Below are positions 16,513 through 24,037 of a stretch of DNA of 54,503 nucleotides, piece after piece. Numbering within the stretch: position 1 is the stretch's first letter; each line of letters opens with the position of its first letter. Location: the NCBI GenBank assembly GCA_964548585.1, contig CAZJRS010000012.1:1-54503 (forward strand). Reading direction: 5' to 3'. The notes below the pieces were generated by a model. It made no database searches, was not told the origin of the DNA, and saw only the letters and a list, made by a program, of their open reading frames with translations. Source of the stretch: Methanocella_A sp964548585. Lineage in GTDB: Archaea > Halobacteriota > Methanocellia > Methanocellales > Methanocellaceae. Made by a program: the position numbers and the translations under genes.

Positions 16513-17604
16513 TTAGGCCTCCTTGATCTTCGGGGTCTTCTCTGCAAAGAGCTTGGCCTCAATCTTGTTGTACAGGCTTGTCTTATCGCCGGTCACGTTG
16601 ATCTTGTTTCTCTTCATCGTGATCGTACCGTCAGCCGGGCACGCATTGATACAGGCTCCGCAGTAGATGCAGAAGTCCTTGTTGTATGCGAGCTTGCCGG
16701 GCTTGTGGCCAGCCTCTTCAACTACGGGCAGGTACAGAGCGTTGCACGGGCAGACGTCCACGCAGGTGGAGCAGCCGGCAGGGCACTTGCCAGTGTTGAT
16801 TGTGAGATCTCCTTCGAAGACCTTCTCGACCTTGGCCGCATCCTTGGGACAGATGATCTGGCACCATGTACAGGTGACGCATTCATCCTTGTCGATGCTG
16901 ACTTTACCGGTGAGCTTGGGTTCCTGGGTGATCTTGCGTTCGATCGAAATCGCGTCTTCTGGACAGATCTCTACGCAGACTTTACAGGCATCGCACTTCT
17001 TCTCGTCGAACTTGACCTCTCCGATTCTCTTCACGGTAAGGGGTGTTGGCTCCCTGTACTCGATCTTGAAGGCGTCGCAAGCTTCCGCACAGATACCGCA
17101 CTTGGTGCACTTCTGGTCGTCAAGCTTGTAGTCGATAGCGTACTTCATGGTCGAAGCAGCCTTGTGGCCCTGATCGACCTTAGTAACGTCCCTCTTGATC
17201 GCGTCTCTGGGACAGACCTCTTCGCAAAGTACACAGCGAGTGCACTTGGAATCGTCGATCGCAGCCTTCTTCTCGAGTACCGGGAAGCCCTGCTGCTCCA
17301 GGATGGGGAGCTTGTTAGCGCCATCTACTGAGAGCTTGATCGCGTTGAACGGGCAAAGGATGTTGCATACGCCGCAGAAAGAGCACTTCTTCGGGTCAAC
17401 GTCAACCTTCGATACCTTAGCCTTACCACGGCTGACTGCGCCGATTGGGCCTTCGGTAATTGCCTCTTCCGGACAGGCGTCAATACAGACTCCGCAACCG
17501 GTACATCGATCCAGGTCTACTGTCAGATTTAATTTCTGGGTCAGCAGCTTCTGTTCGATTACCTGCTTATTGTTCTCTGTTTTCTTGGAATAACTGGGAA
17601 ACAA
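16513..17604 (-). CDS. fwdF: Formylmethanofuran dehydrogenase polyferredoxin subunit F
   Basis: FwdF is the polyferredoxin that carries electrons along the Fwd complex and bridges it to Hdr. The 363-residue protein contains eight cysteine sets, seven of the form CxxCxxCxxxC (for example CTGCGVCIDACP and CIYCGACINACP) and one variant, CPAGCSTCVDVCP. That is enough for about eight [4Fe-4S] clusters when sets pair between domains. The start is TTG at 17604: AGGAGGAGG sits 7 nt upstream and there is no nearby in-frame ATG. fwdG ends 24 bp upstream. Confidence 0.94.
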   Translation of the reverse strand: MFPSYSKKTENNKQVIEQKLLTQKLNLTVDLDRCTGCGVCIDACPEEAITEGPIGAVSRGKAKVSKVDVDPKKCSFCGVCNILCPFNAIKLSVDGANKLPILEQQGFPVLEKKAAIDDSKCTRCVLCEEVCPRDAIKRDVTKVDQGHKAASTMKYAIDYKLDDQKCTKCGICAEACDAFKIEYREPTPLTVKRIGEVKFDEKKCDACKVCVEICPEDAISIERKITQEPKLTGKVSIDKDECVTCTWCQIICPKDAAKVEKVFEGDLTINTGKCPAGCSTCVDVCPCNALYLPVVEEAGHKPGKLAYNKDFCIYCGACINACPADGTITMKRNKINVTGDKTSLYNKIEAKLFAEKTPKIKEA

Positions 17605-17628
17605 GGTATTTCCTCCTCCTATACAATC

Positions 17629-17877
17629 TCACTCCGTTGTAAGCGTGATAGCTCTCTGAGGGCAGACTTCAAGGCAAATGCCGCAACCATTGCAGACTTC
17701 CTCATCGACAACCACTGCCTTACCGTTCAAAACATTGTAAGTCTTCTTTTTGGTTACCGGGTTGGCAACCGTCAACTCCAATGCATTTACCGGACAGGCG
17801 ACAACGCAATTATTGCAACCAGAACAGGTCCTGCCCTGGATATCTAATGAAATCGTCGTCACTTTAGCACCAGCCAT
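17629..17877 (-). CDS. fwdG: Formylmethanofuran dehydrogenase ferredoxin subunit G
   Basis: FwdG is a small two-cluster ferredoxin that hands electrons to FwdB. The 82-residue protein contains CSGCNNCVVACP and CNGCGICLEVCP, each binding a [4Fe-4S] cluster, separated by a short insertion. The ATG at 17877 is chosen for its position relative to the TATA box at 17918-17927, which gives a leader of about 20 nt; no strong Shine-Dalgarno is seen. It is the first gene of the fwd-hdr unit. A generic 2[4Fe-4S] ferredoxin is the alternative, but the context supports FwdG. Confidence 0.85.
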   Translation of the reverse strand: MAGAKVTTISLDIQGRTCSGCNNCVVACPVNALELTVANPVTKKKTYNVLNGKAVVVDEEVCNGCGICLEVCPQRAITLTTE

Positions 17878-17917
17878 TATGTTTAATAAGTTGGTTGATT
17901 TTGTATGACTACACAAT

Positions 17918-17927
17918 CTATTTATAG
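17918..17927 (-). promoter_or_regulatory. TATA box of the fwd-hdr operon
   Basis: CTATAAATAG on the minus strand. Transcription would begin near 17897, about 20 nt before the fwdG ATG. It is the only good TATA box at the correct distance. Confidence 0.6.
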
Positions 17928-18532
17928 ATTACGAAGTCGTTTTTTCCTTATGTCAGGCCATTTTATTCAATTTTTTTATAAATGGCCTAAAGCTTTTATA
18001 GTTGATTTTCTCTGCATACTACACCCCGTGTTTTTAAATCTTTTCTCTCGTTGCTCATTTAGCCCTATCGAACCTCCATTCGTCGCATTATCGGTTTTTA
18101 TCACTTAATGAGGGAAAATCATTCATAGACTGTATCTGTAATACTCGTGAGATTGCCTGCCATTTTTAAGAACTACTTCTAGGATTATTAAGATATAAAC
18201 TTTGTCTAATTTATTCTATATTTAATTACAATTATACTTATTATTTATAGGTTATATACATAATTATCTATAATTTAAAACACGACATCTATAAATTATT
18301 TGACCATCTTATAAATTAGCTATTGGCCGTCGTTTGTGATCGATAGATATGATGCCGTTTTTCCGGCAGTCCATACATAATATATATGAATAATTCGGGA
18401 GATTAAAAGTTACCTAACGTTTTCCACATTATGGGTGAGAACAGATGCCCTTGGTCATCATCATATCGCCCTACCTGACCGAAGATATGGCTCTCTTCCG
18501 ACCGGTAAAAATTTTTGCAGTTATAACTAAAG

Positions 18533-18540
18533 TTTTATAT
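18533..18540 (+). promoter_or_regulatory. TATA box of mvhGA
   Basis: TTTTATAT preceded by a purine-rich AAAG that could be the BRE. The predicted transcription start is near 18563, giving a leader of about 60 nt before the mvhG ATG. Confidence 0.55.
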
Positions 18541-18624
18541 ACCCCGGTGTTACTATGAATTTGTAGCTATATCAGGTATCTCGGGATTCTTTGTCCTGAA
18601 GGGACCTGAAACGGAGTTGAACGT

Positions 18625-19545
18625 ATGTCGAAAGTAAAAGTGGCAGAGACCTGGATTGGCGCCTGTGCCGGCTGTGAAATATCGGTGCTGGACACTCACG
18701 AGGCTCTCTTACCTATCCTTGATAAGATTGAGTTCGTGTACATCCCGGTCCTTATGGACGTCAAGCACGTACCAAAGGCGACTGTGGGTATCGTATCCGG
18801 CGGCGTGAGGAACTCGGACAACCTCCACGAACTGCTCGAAATGAGAAAGAACTGCGACATTCTGGTCGCTCTCGGCAGCTGCGCCTGCTTCGGCGGCACA
18901 CCTGGCCTGGCAAACCTCTACACCAACGAGCAGCTGCTCGAAGAAGTGTACGTTACCACCAAGAGCACCAAGAACGAGATCCAGAGGCACCCGTACATGG
19001 ACGGCCTCCCGACCCTGCTCCCGGACATGAGGCCCGCGAGCGACTACGTCAAGGTCGATGCAATGATCCCCGGCTGCGGACCGAGGCCTGCGATGATCGC
19101 CCAGGCAATCCTGTCCTTACTCGGCCTCGCTGAGTACAAGCTGAGCAGCAAGTCTGTTTGCGACGAATGCACCAGGGAGAAGTCCGAGAGGAACATCAAG
19201 AAGATCCTCAGGCCATTCGAAGGTACCGTCGACGAGAAGAAGTGCCTGTTCGAACAGGGTTACCTCTGCAGCGGTTCCGCCACCCGTGCGGGCTGCGGTG
19301 CAATGTGCCCCACCTCCGGCGCAGCATGCCGTGGTTGCTTCGGCCCTTGCGAGAACTCCTCAGAGCAGGGTTCCGCCATGGTCAGTGCAGTCTCCTCCTG
19401 CTTCGGCCTGGACGACGACCCGAACACAGACCTGGACAAGTTCGTAGCTGAAGTCTACGACCCCATCGGCAACTTCTACAAATACACCATGCCCGTATCG
19501 TTCCTGACCAAGAAATGCGTCGAGAAGACGGCAGCAAAGAAATAA
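18625..19545 (+). CDS. mvhG: F420-non-reducing [NiFe]-hydrogenase small subunit
   Basis: MvhG carries three iron-sulfur clusters from the NiFe site to MvhD. The 306-residue cytoplasmic protein has the proximal-cluster Cys14 and Cys17 (GACAGCE), GSCACFGG and PGCGPRP in the N-terminal half, and a C-terminal ferredoxin-like region with many cysteines (VCDECTREK, CGAMCPTSGAACRGCFGPC). There is no Tat signal, as expected for the soluble Mvh type. GGAG lies about 8 nt before the ATG. Codon use is strongly biased to C-ending codons, a sign of high expression. mvhA follows after 10 nt. Confidence 0.96.
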   Translation: MSKVKVAETWIGACAGCEISVLDTHEALLPILDKIEFVYIPVLMDVKHVPKATVGIVSGGVRNSDNLHELLEMRKNCDILVALGSCACFGGTPGLANLYTNEQLLEEVYVTTKSTKNEIQRHPYMDGLPTLLPDMRPASDYVKVDAMIPGCGPRPAMIAQAILSLLGLAEYKLSSKSVCDECTREKSERNIKKILRPFEGTVDEKKCLFEQGYLCSGSATRAGCGAMCPTSGAACRGCFGPCENSSEQGSAMVSAVSSCFGLDDDPNTDLDKFVAEVYDPIGNFYKYTMPVSFLTKKCVEKTAAKK

Positions 19546-19555
19546 GGTGAGTATC

Positions 19556-20968
19556 ATGGTCAAACAATTAAAAATTTCACCAGTAACCAGAATCGAGGGC
19601 CACGCACAGATCACCATCGATATGGATGACGCGGGCAAAGTGTCCGACGCAAGGCTCAACATCATGGAGATCAGGGGTTTCGAGAAGTTCCTGCAGGGCA
19701 GGCCAGTCGAAGAGGCCCCCAGGATCGTAACTCAGATCTGCGGTATCTGCCCAGTGTCTCACCACCTGGCAGCCGCCAAGGCAGTAGACGAGTGCTTCGG
19801 TGTTCAGGCACCCCAGACTGCAAACATGCTCCGTGAGCTCATGCAGTACGGCCAGTTCATCCACTCCCACTCGCTGCACTTCTACTTCCTGGGTGCACCC
19901 GACTTCGTGTTCACCCCTGACGGCGACCCGACCCAGAGGAACGTTTTCGGCATCATCAACGCCAACCCGGCGCTCGCTACCGAAGCAGTTCTGTTCAGGA
20001 AGATCGGCCAGCAGATCGTAGAGGCAACCGCAGGCAGGTCCATTAACCCGGTCACCTACGTACCAGGCGGCATCACCAAGGGTCTGACCCAGGCAGATGT
20101 CGACAGGCTGCTGCCCATGGCCAAGCAGGCTGTAACCTACTCCCAGAACGCGCTGGCACTCGCCAAGCCCATCTTCAACCAGTACATCGATGCAATCAAG
20201 CTCCTCGGCGAAGCCGAGACCATGCACCTCGGTCTGGTCAAGAAGGGCGACCTCGAGCTGTACGACGGTCAGTTAAGGCTCCAGGGCAAGGATGGCAGCA
20301 CCATCAAGGAGTTCGACCCCAGGGATTACCTGAAGTACATCAGCGAATACGTGTACCCCCACTCCTACATGAAGGCCCCCTACTGGAAGGAAATGGGCTG
20401 GGAGAACGGAATGTACCGTGTCTCGCCACTGTCCAGGATTAACGTCTGCGACAAGATCAGCACCCCGCTGGCACAGGCTGAACTCCTCGAGTTCCGCAAG
20501 GCCTTCGGCAAACCCGCACAGCTAACCCTGCTGTACCACTACGCCAGGCTCATCGAACTGCTCTACTCGTCCGAGAAGGCAGTCGAGCTGCTCAGCGACA
20601 AGGCAATCACCGGCAAGGAACTGCGCACCCCCGTCAAGGCAAGGGCCGCAACTGGTGTAGGCGTCATCGAGGCACCCCGTGGTACCCTCATACACGACTA
20701 CGACACCGATGCAAAGGGCATGATCACCCGGGCCAACATCATCGTCGCCACAGCGCACAACAACAAAGCCATGAACCTTGGCCTGAAGAACACCGCCCAG
20801 AAGATCATCAACACCCCCACCCCGGCCGAGGGTATCCTCAACCGGATGGAAATGATCATCAGGGCCTACGACCCGTGCTTCTCGTGCGCCACCCACAGCG
20901 TAGCCGGCAAGATGCCGCTCGAAGTGGTTGTCAACAGGCCCGAGGGCAAGCAGGTCATCCGCAGATAA
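19556..20968 (+). CDS. mvhA: F420-non-reducing [NiFe]-hydrogenase large subunit
   Basis: MvhA holds the NiFe active site that splits H2. In the 470-residue protein the N-terminal metal motif is ICGICPVSH (C62 and C65) and the C-terminal one is DPCFSCATH (about 439-447). A further 23 residues follow the final His, the tail that a maturation endopeptidase removes after nickel insertion. The ATG at 19556 is chosen over a GTG three codons earlier because AAGGTGAG lies 5-12 nt before it. It uses the same C-rich codons as mvhG. A strong terminator hairpin follows. mvhD is not here but in the divergent operon, next to hdrA. Confidence 0.97.
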   Translation: MVKQLKISPVTRIEGHAQITIDMDDAGKVSDARLNIMEIRGFEKFLQGRPVEEAPRIVTQICGICPVSHHLAAAKAVDECFGVQAPQTANMLRELMQYGQFIHSHSLHFYFLGAPDFVFTPDGDPTQRNVFGIINANPALATEAVLFRKIGQQIVEATAGRSINPVTYVPGGITKGLTQADVDRLLPMAKQAVTYSQNALALAKPIFNQYIDAIKLLGEAETMHLGLVKKGDLELYDGQLRLQGKDGSTIKEFDPRDYLKYISEYVYPHSYMKAPYWKEMGWENGMYRVSPLSRINVCDKISTPLAQAELLEFRKAFGKPAQLTLLYHYARLIELLYSSEKAVELLSDKAITGKELRTPVKARAATGVGVIEAPRGTLIHDYDTDAKGMITRANIIVATAHNNKAMNLGLKNTAQKIINTPTPAEGILNRMEMIIRAYDPCFSCATHSVAGKMPLEVVVNRPEGKQVIRR

Positions 20969-20981
20969 ATACATCAATTCC

Positions 20982-21014
20982 GGCGAGCCTCCCGGCTCGC
21001 CAACCTTCTTTTTT
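20982..21014 (+). terminator. Terminator of mvhGA
   Basis: GGCGAGCC (20982-20989) pairs with GGCTCGCC (20994-21001) around a TCCC loop, followed by CTTCTTTTTT. Confidence 0.8.
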
Positions 21015-21136
21015 AAGAATACTATTTTGCCTTGGATTGGCTATTGAGCTATAGCCAGAGAGCCCTGCAAAAGAAATATAAAACTGCGTTCTGCGTTTCG
21101 GATCAGAATAGAGGTTGCCTCTGTGCCGTGAACGTG

Positions 21137-21179
21137 TACGATCGCTGCGCTGTGCCAGGGACACAGCGCAGCGATCGTA
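21137..21179. repeat. Perfect 18-bp inverted repeat between mvhA and the convergent transporter gene
   Basis: The arm TACGATCGCTGCGCTGTG (21137-21154) is perfectly complementary to 21162-21179 with a 7-nt loop, CCAGGGA. It can act on transcripts from both strands. The right arm continues as AGCGCAGCGATCGTATTG, which matches the head of the 44-bp dispersed repeat found at 35.4 kb and 54.5 kb. Confidence 0.85.
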
Positions 21180-21204
21180 TTGTTATCTCACTAAATCTAA
21201 GCGA

Positions 21205-22122
21205 TCAGGAATGCGCAGATCTCTTTTCGGCCAATATCATCCCGAAGATGATTAACGTCGCTCCTGCCAGTGTGAATACCGTCAATACTTCTCCCAGTAC
21301 CAGTGCAGCCAGCAGCACGCCCGACAGCGGCATAACGTAGATGAATACGGCCACAGTCGATGCAGGCAGCTTTTCCAGCCCATAGTTGTAGACCAGGAAT
21401 GCTATCAGTGAACAGCATATGGTGAGAAACCCTACAGATAGCCATGTGAGGCCGGTAAATGCAACCGGCGAGGTATGCGGTGATAGAAGGTACAGTGGTA
21501 TCAGCTCTATCGTGCCAAATATAAACACATAGTTCAGCACTGTAAGTGCCGAGTACTTCTCGTTTGCCCGTTTGCCGAGAACCGTGTACACTGCCCAGGC
21601 CAGGGTCCCGAGCAATGCAATGCCATCGCCCAGCAGATGTGGTGAAATGGCAAAGTTGCCGTTGGTCACGATGAGGGCGAGGCCTGCGAATGCGATCACC
21701 GCGCCGATGAGCTTGTTCCTGGTCAGCTTTTCGCCCATCACCGCCGTCGATAGGAATATGATAAAGAATGTGGAAAGGTTGAAGATGAGGGTGAAGTTAC
21801 TCGCAGTGGTGTAGTTCAGTGACAGCACCTGCAGGAAGAAAGAAATGGTCACTCCTACTGTTGCCAGCAGTGCGAAGTATGGAATATCCTTAAGGTCCAC
21901 CTTTAAGGCTTTTCGCCCTTTCCATAGCAGGGTAGCTGCTATCAACAGCGGAGTTGCCAAGGCGAAGCGCAGGGCCAGAATTTCTATTGTGCCGAGCTGG
22001 AGATAAGCTTCCTTGATCGCCACTCCTGATGCCCCCCAGAAAGCGTTGATCACTACCAGTCCTGCCAGTAGCCACCACATTTCCTTACCGGATGCCTTAG
22101 GAGTGCCTTTCTCGCCCATCAT
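21205..22122 (-). CDS. EamA/DMT family transporter
   Basis: This 305-residue inner-membrane protein has ten predicted helices arranged as two EamA repeats (the first starting near WLLAGLVVINAFWGAS, the second near LLGDGIALLGTLAWAVYT). EamA proteins usually export metabolites or amino acids; the substrate here cannot be told. I chose the ATG at 22122, with TGAGG 3-4 nt upstream; the ATG at 22119 is equally possible. It is transcribed towards mvhA, with the 18-bp hairpin between them. Confidence 0.88.
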   Translation of the reverse strand: MMGEKGTPKASGKEMWWLLAGLVVINAFWGASGVAIKEAYLQLGTIEILALRFALATPLLIAATLLWKGRKALKVDLKDIPYFALLATVGVTISFFLQVLSLNYTTASNFTLIFNLSTFFIIFLSTAVMGEKLTRNKLIGAVIAFAGLALIVTNGNFAISPHLLGDGIALLGTLAWAVYTVLGKRANEKYSALTVLNYVFIFGTIELIPLYLLSPHTSPVAFTGLTWLSVGFLTICCSLIAFLVYNYGLEKLPASTVAVFIYVMPLSGVLLAALVLGEVLTVFTLAGATLIIFGMILAEKRSAHS

Positions 22123-22210
22123 ATGCCTCAATCCTGGAGGCTGGTAAAGTGGCTTTCTTCAGTTAAAAAGTTTGTCAGCGATGGTAGGACGTATTATTTA
22201 TGGGCACCTG

Positions 22211-22256
22211 CAGTCCGCCATGCGAGAAACGCAGGGCTGGCGACTGTCCGCATGGC
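22211..22256. other. GC-rich segment with two competing pairings
   Basis: GCCATGCG (22217-22224) is perfectly complementary to CGCATGGC (22249-22256). The overlapping CAGTCCGCC (22211-22219) can instead pair with GGCGACTG (22239-22246) with one bulge. The two helices overlap at 22217-22219 and cannot both form fully. The segment lies in the divergent spacer between the transporter gene and the lipoprotein gene and contrasts with AT-rich flanks. It could be a structured leader of the transporter mRNA or an operator. Confidence 0.4.
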
Positions 22257-22316
22257 TTAAAAACGCTTATGTATCATGCAGTCCATATCCTGTAATCTAA
22301 TTAAAGGAGGTTAGGT

Positions 22317-23096
22317 ATGAATAAGAAGGTATTACTAGTTCTCGGCATACTGGCAGTCATCGTGGCAGCCAGCGCCTTGAGCGGATGTACAACGACTAAT
22401 GGCGTCTCGCCGATTCCCGGCACAGGTACAAGCACGCCAACTACAGGAGCATCAACATCGGGGTCGGGTGACAAGATCACGGTGACTAAGACCGATGATA
22501 AGGTTACTATCACTGGTGGCAAGGGTGAAAAGATCAAGTCAGATCCGTTCCCCCTGAGCAAAGATGCGTGGTATATAGTAAAAATCCAGTATACCGGTGC
22601 GGAAATGACTGCATTCATGTCCGCTTTAGTTAATCAGCAAGCGATTGATGAGGATGTGACTGCACTCGGTCAACTGACAATCTGGCTGGGTCCGGAGACG
22701 ACAGAGAAGATTTACCAGAAAGGCTCTCTTAAGTCCGAAGACTACATGATTTACATCGACAGTGCAGAGGGTCCGTGGACGATCGAAATCCTGAAGAACC
22801 CGACCGGTCCGGTCACTACAGACAAGACATTCAGCGGCAAATCAAACAAAGTGACACCGTTCTTCCACCTGGACCAGGGAACCGCATCGTTCACCATGAA
22901 CCAGAGGCTGTCCGGTCAGTACTCCATACCGCTCGGAGTCGACATCTACAATGCGGACACCGGCGATTACATCGGTAACCTGGCTCACAACGACAATTCA
23001 GCCACGTTAACGGCGACTGAAGACATACCGACCAGTGGTAACTACGTACTAGAAATATACGGTGGCGACGACTGGGACATATCGTACTCTCAGTAA
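22317..23096 (+). CDS. Secreted lipoprotein, hypothetical
   Basis: This is a 259-residue exported protein. The N-terminus is a lipoprotein signal: MNKK, a hydrophobic stretch, then the lipobox LSGC with Cys at about 24. A Thr/Ser/Gly-rich linker (about 25-52) follows, then two beta-rich segments (about 53-160 and 165-259) that resemble each other in order (FPLSKDAWYIVKIQY and FFHLDQGTASFTM). It is presumably anchored outside the membrane; its function is unknown. A strong AAAGGAGGT lies 6 nt before the ATG. It is a paralogue in layout of the next gene downstream. Confidence 0.82.
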   Translation: MNKKVLLVLGILAVIVAASALSGCTTTNGVSPIPGTGTSTPTTGASTSGSGDKITVTKTDDKVTITGGKGEKIKSDPFPLSKDAWYIVKIQYTGAEMTAFMSALVNQQAIDEDVTALGQLTIWLGPETTEKIYQKGSLKSEDYMIYIDSAEGPWTIEILKNPTGPVTTDKTFSGKSNKVTPFFHLDQGTASFTMNQRLSGQYSIPLGVDIYNADTGDYIGNLAHNDNSATLTATEDIPTSGNYVLEIYGGDDWDISYSQ

Positions 23097-23101
23097 AAAA
23101 T

Positions 23102-23132
23102 GATGGTTGACCTCAACCATCTTCTTTTCTTT
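23102..23132 (+). terminator. Terminator between the two lipoprotein genes
   Basis: GATGGTTGA (23102-23110) pairs with TCAACCATC (23113-23121), followed by TTCTTTTCTTTT. Confidence 0.75.
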
Positions 23133-23193
23133 TAACCGTTACAATTTTTATAATAACTTTTATATAACAACATATCCAATGTAATTCTATCAA

Positions 23194-23952
23194 ATGGCAG
23201 GTAAACCCATGGATACTAAACTTTTCTTGATACCCTTAGTTCTCATAATCTTTCTTATCACTAGCAGTATAAGTGGATGTTTCGGATCTGTCGGCGGAAA
23301 CTCGACTACGGCACCAGTCCCTTCTGGTGACGTGGTCACAGTAGAAGCAGTCGTTTCAAATGATACGATCACGATCAGCGGCATCAAGACTGATTCCGCC
23401 AGCGAAGTGATCAGCACCGACTTTCACCTGGATGAAGGCGCCTACCTGGTATCCTGGGAAAATGAAGGTAACCTGGGGAACATCTTTACAGCATCCCTGG
23501 ATGTAAGCAACGGGGATGGGTTATACCTCATTTCTTTGATATCCGACACAAAGGGCTCTGACGTTATGGTTGTGGGAGATGTAATGATACCTGCCGGAAT
23601 GTATCACCTCGACGTAGGCAACGGCGGGACTTTCGCAGTGACAATCACGAAACCTACCTCCGGCAATTCGATACCACTGACAATGAACGTCTCTAATGGC
23701 TCTTCCGTGGCTCAAGCGGTACAGCTGAACACCGGGTCTGTGAAGATCAATGTAACGCACGACGTCGTCCCGGACGATACCACTATTGTGCGTCTTTATG
23801 ACCTGAAGGGTAAATCGGTTTTATCCGAATGGGTACAGCAGAGCGATGGTACATCCAAAGAACTGACCTGTGATATCCCCACAGCTAGCATTTACCTTAT
23901 CAGCGCTACGTTTTCGCTAAACACCGGCGGCGAAGTGACCATCAGTCAGTGA
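23194..23952 (+). CDS. Secreted lipoprotein, hypothetical (paralogue of the preceding gene)
   Basis: This 252-residue protein has the same layout as its neighbour: a hydrophobic signal segment, a lipobox-like SISGC with Cys near 29, then two beta-rich domains (STDFHLDEGAYLVSWENEG in the first; a second after IPLTMNVSNGSS). Identity between the two is low apart from this pattern, so the duplication is old or the fold is simply shared. A TATA box (about 23158-23168) precedes the ATG at 23194 by about 31 nt, supporting this start with a very short leader; the ATG at 23209, with GCAGGT upstream, is the alternative. Its function is unknown. Confidence 0.78.
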   Translation: MAGKPMDTKLFLIPLVLIIFLITSSISGCFGSVGGNSTTAPVPSGDVVTVEAVVSNDTITISGIKTDSASEVISTDFHLDEGAYLVSWENEGNLGNIFTASLDVSNGDGLYLISLISDTKGSDVMVVGDVMIPAGMYHLDVGNGGTFAVTITKPTSGNSIPLTMNVSNGSSVAQAVQLNTGSVKINVTHDVVPDDTTIVRLYDLKGKSVLSEWVQQSDGTSKELTCDIPTASIYLISATFSLNTGGEVTISQ

Positions 23953-24037
23953 GGCGAGCTTTCGTTTGTTCTCCCCCTGAAATCTTTTTACTTTCATTTA
24001 CAACAAGCACTAATTTTTAATATAATGAAATTAAGTT

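Larger units (their letters stand above)
17878..18624. other. 747-bp divergent spacer between fwdG and mvhG
   Basis: This spacer separates the two energy-metabolism units and is far longer than most here. From about 18180 to 18320 it is extremely AT-rich, with many TATA-like stretches but no long inverted repeat that I can find. It holds the fwdG TATA box at one end and the mvhG TATA box at the other. A 37-codon frame at 18445-18558 starts MPLVIIISPYL and has GGGTGAG just before its ATG, but it overlaps the mvhG promoter. The length suggests a complex regulatory region. Confidence 0.6.

Noticed and set aside
16492..17331. A 279-codon open frame antisense to fwdF
   Set aside because: It mirrors the strongly biased codons of fwdF, has no ribosome-binding site or family motif, and fwdF is certain. 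The same holds for the long antisense frames over fwdC (8354-8941), hdrA (13135-13746, 13804-14442), hdrB (15162-15704) and mer (43200-43970).
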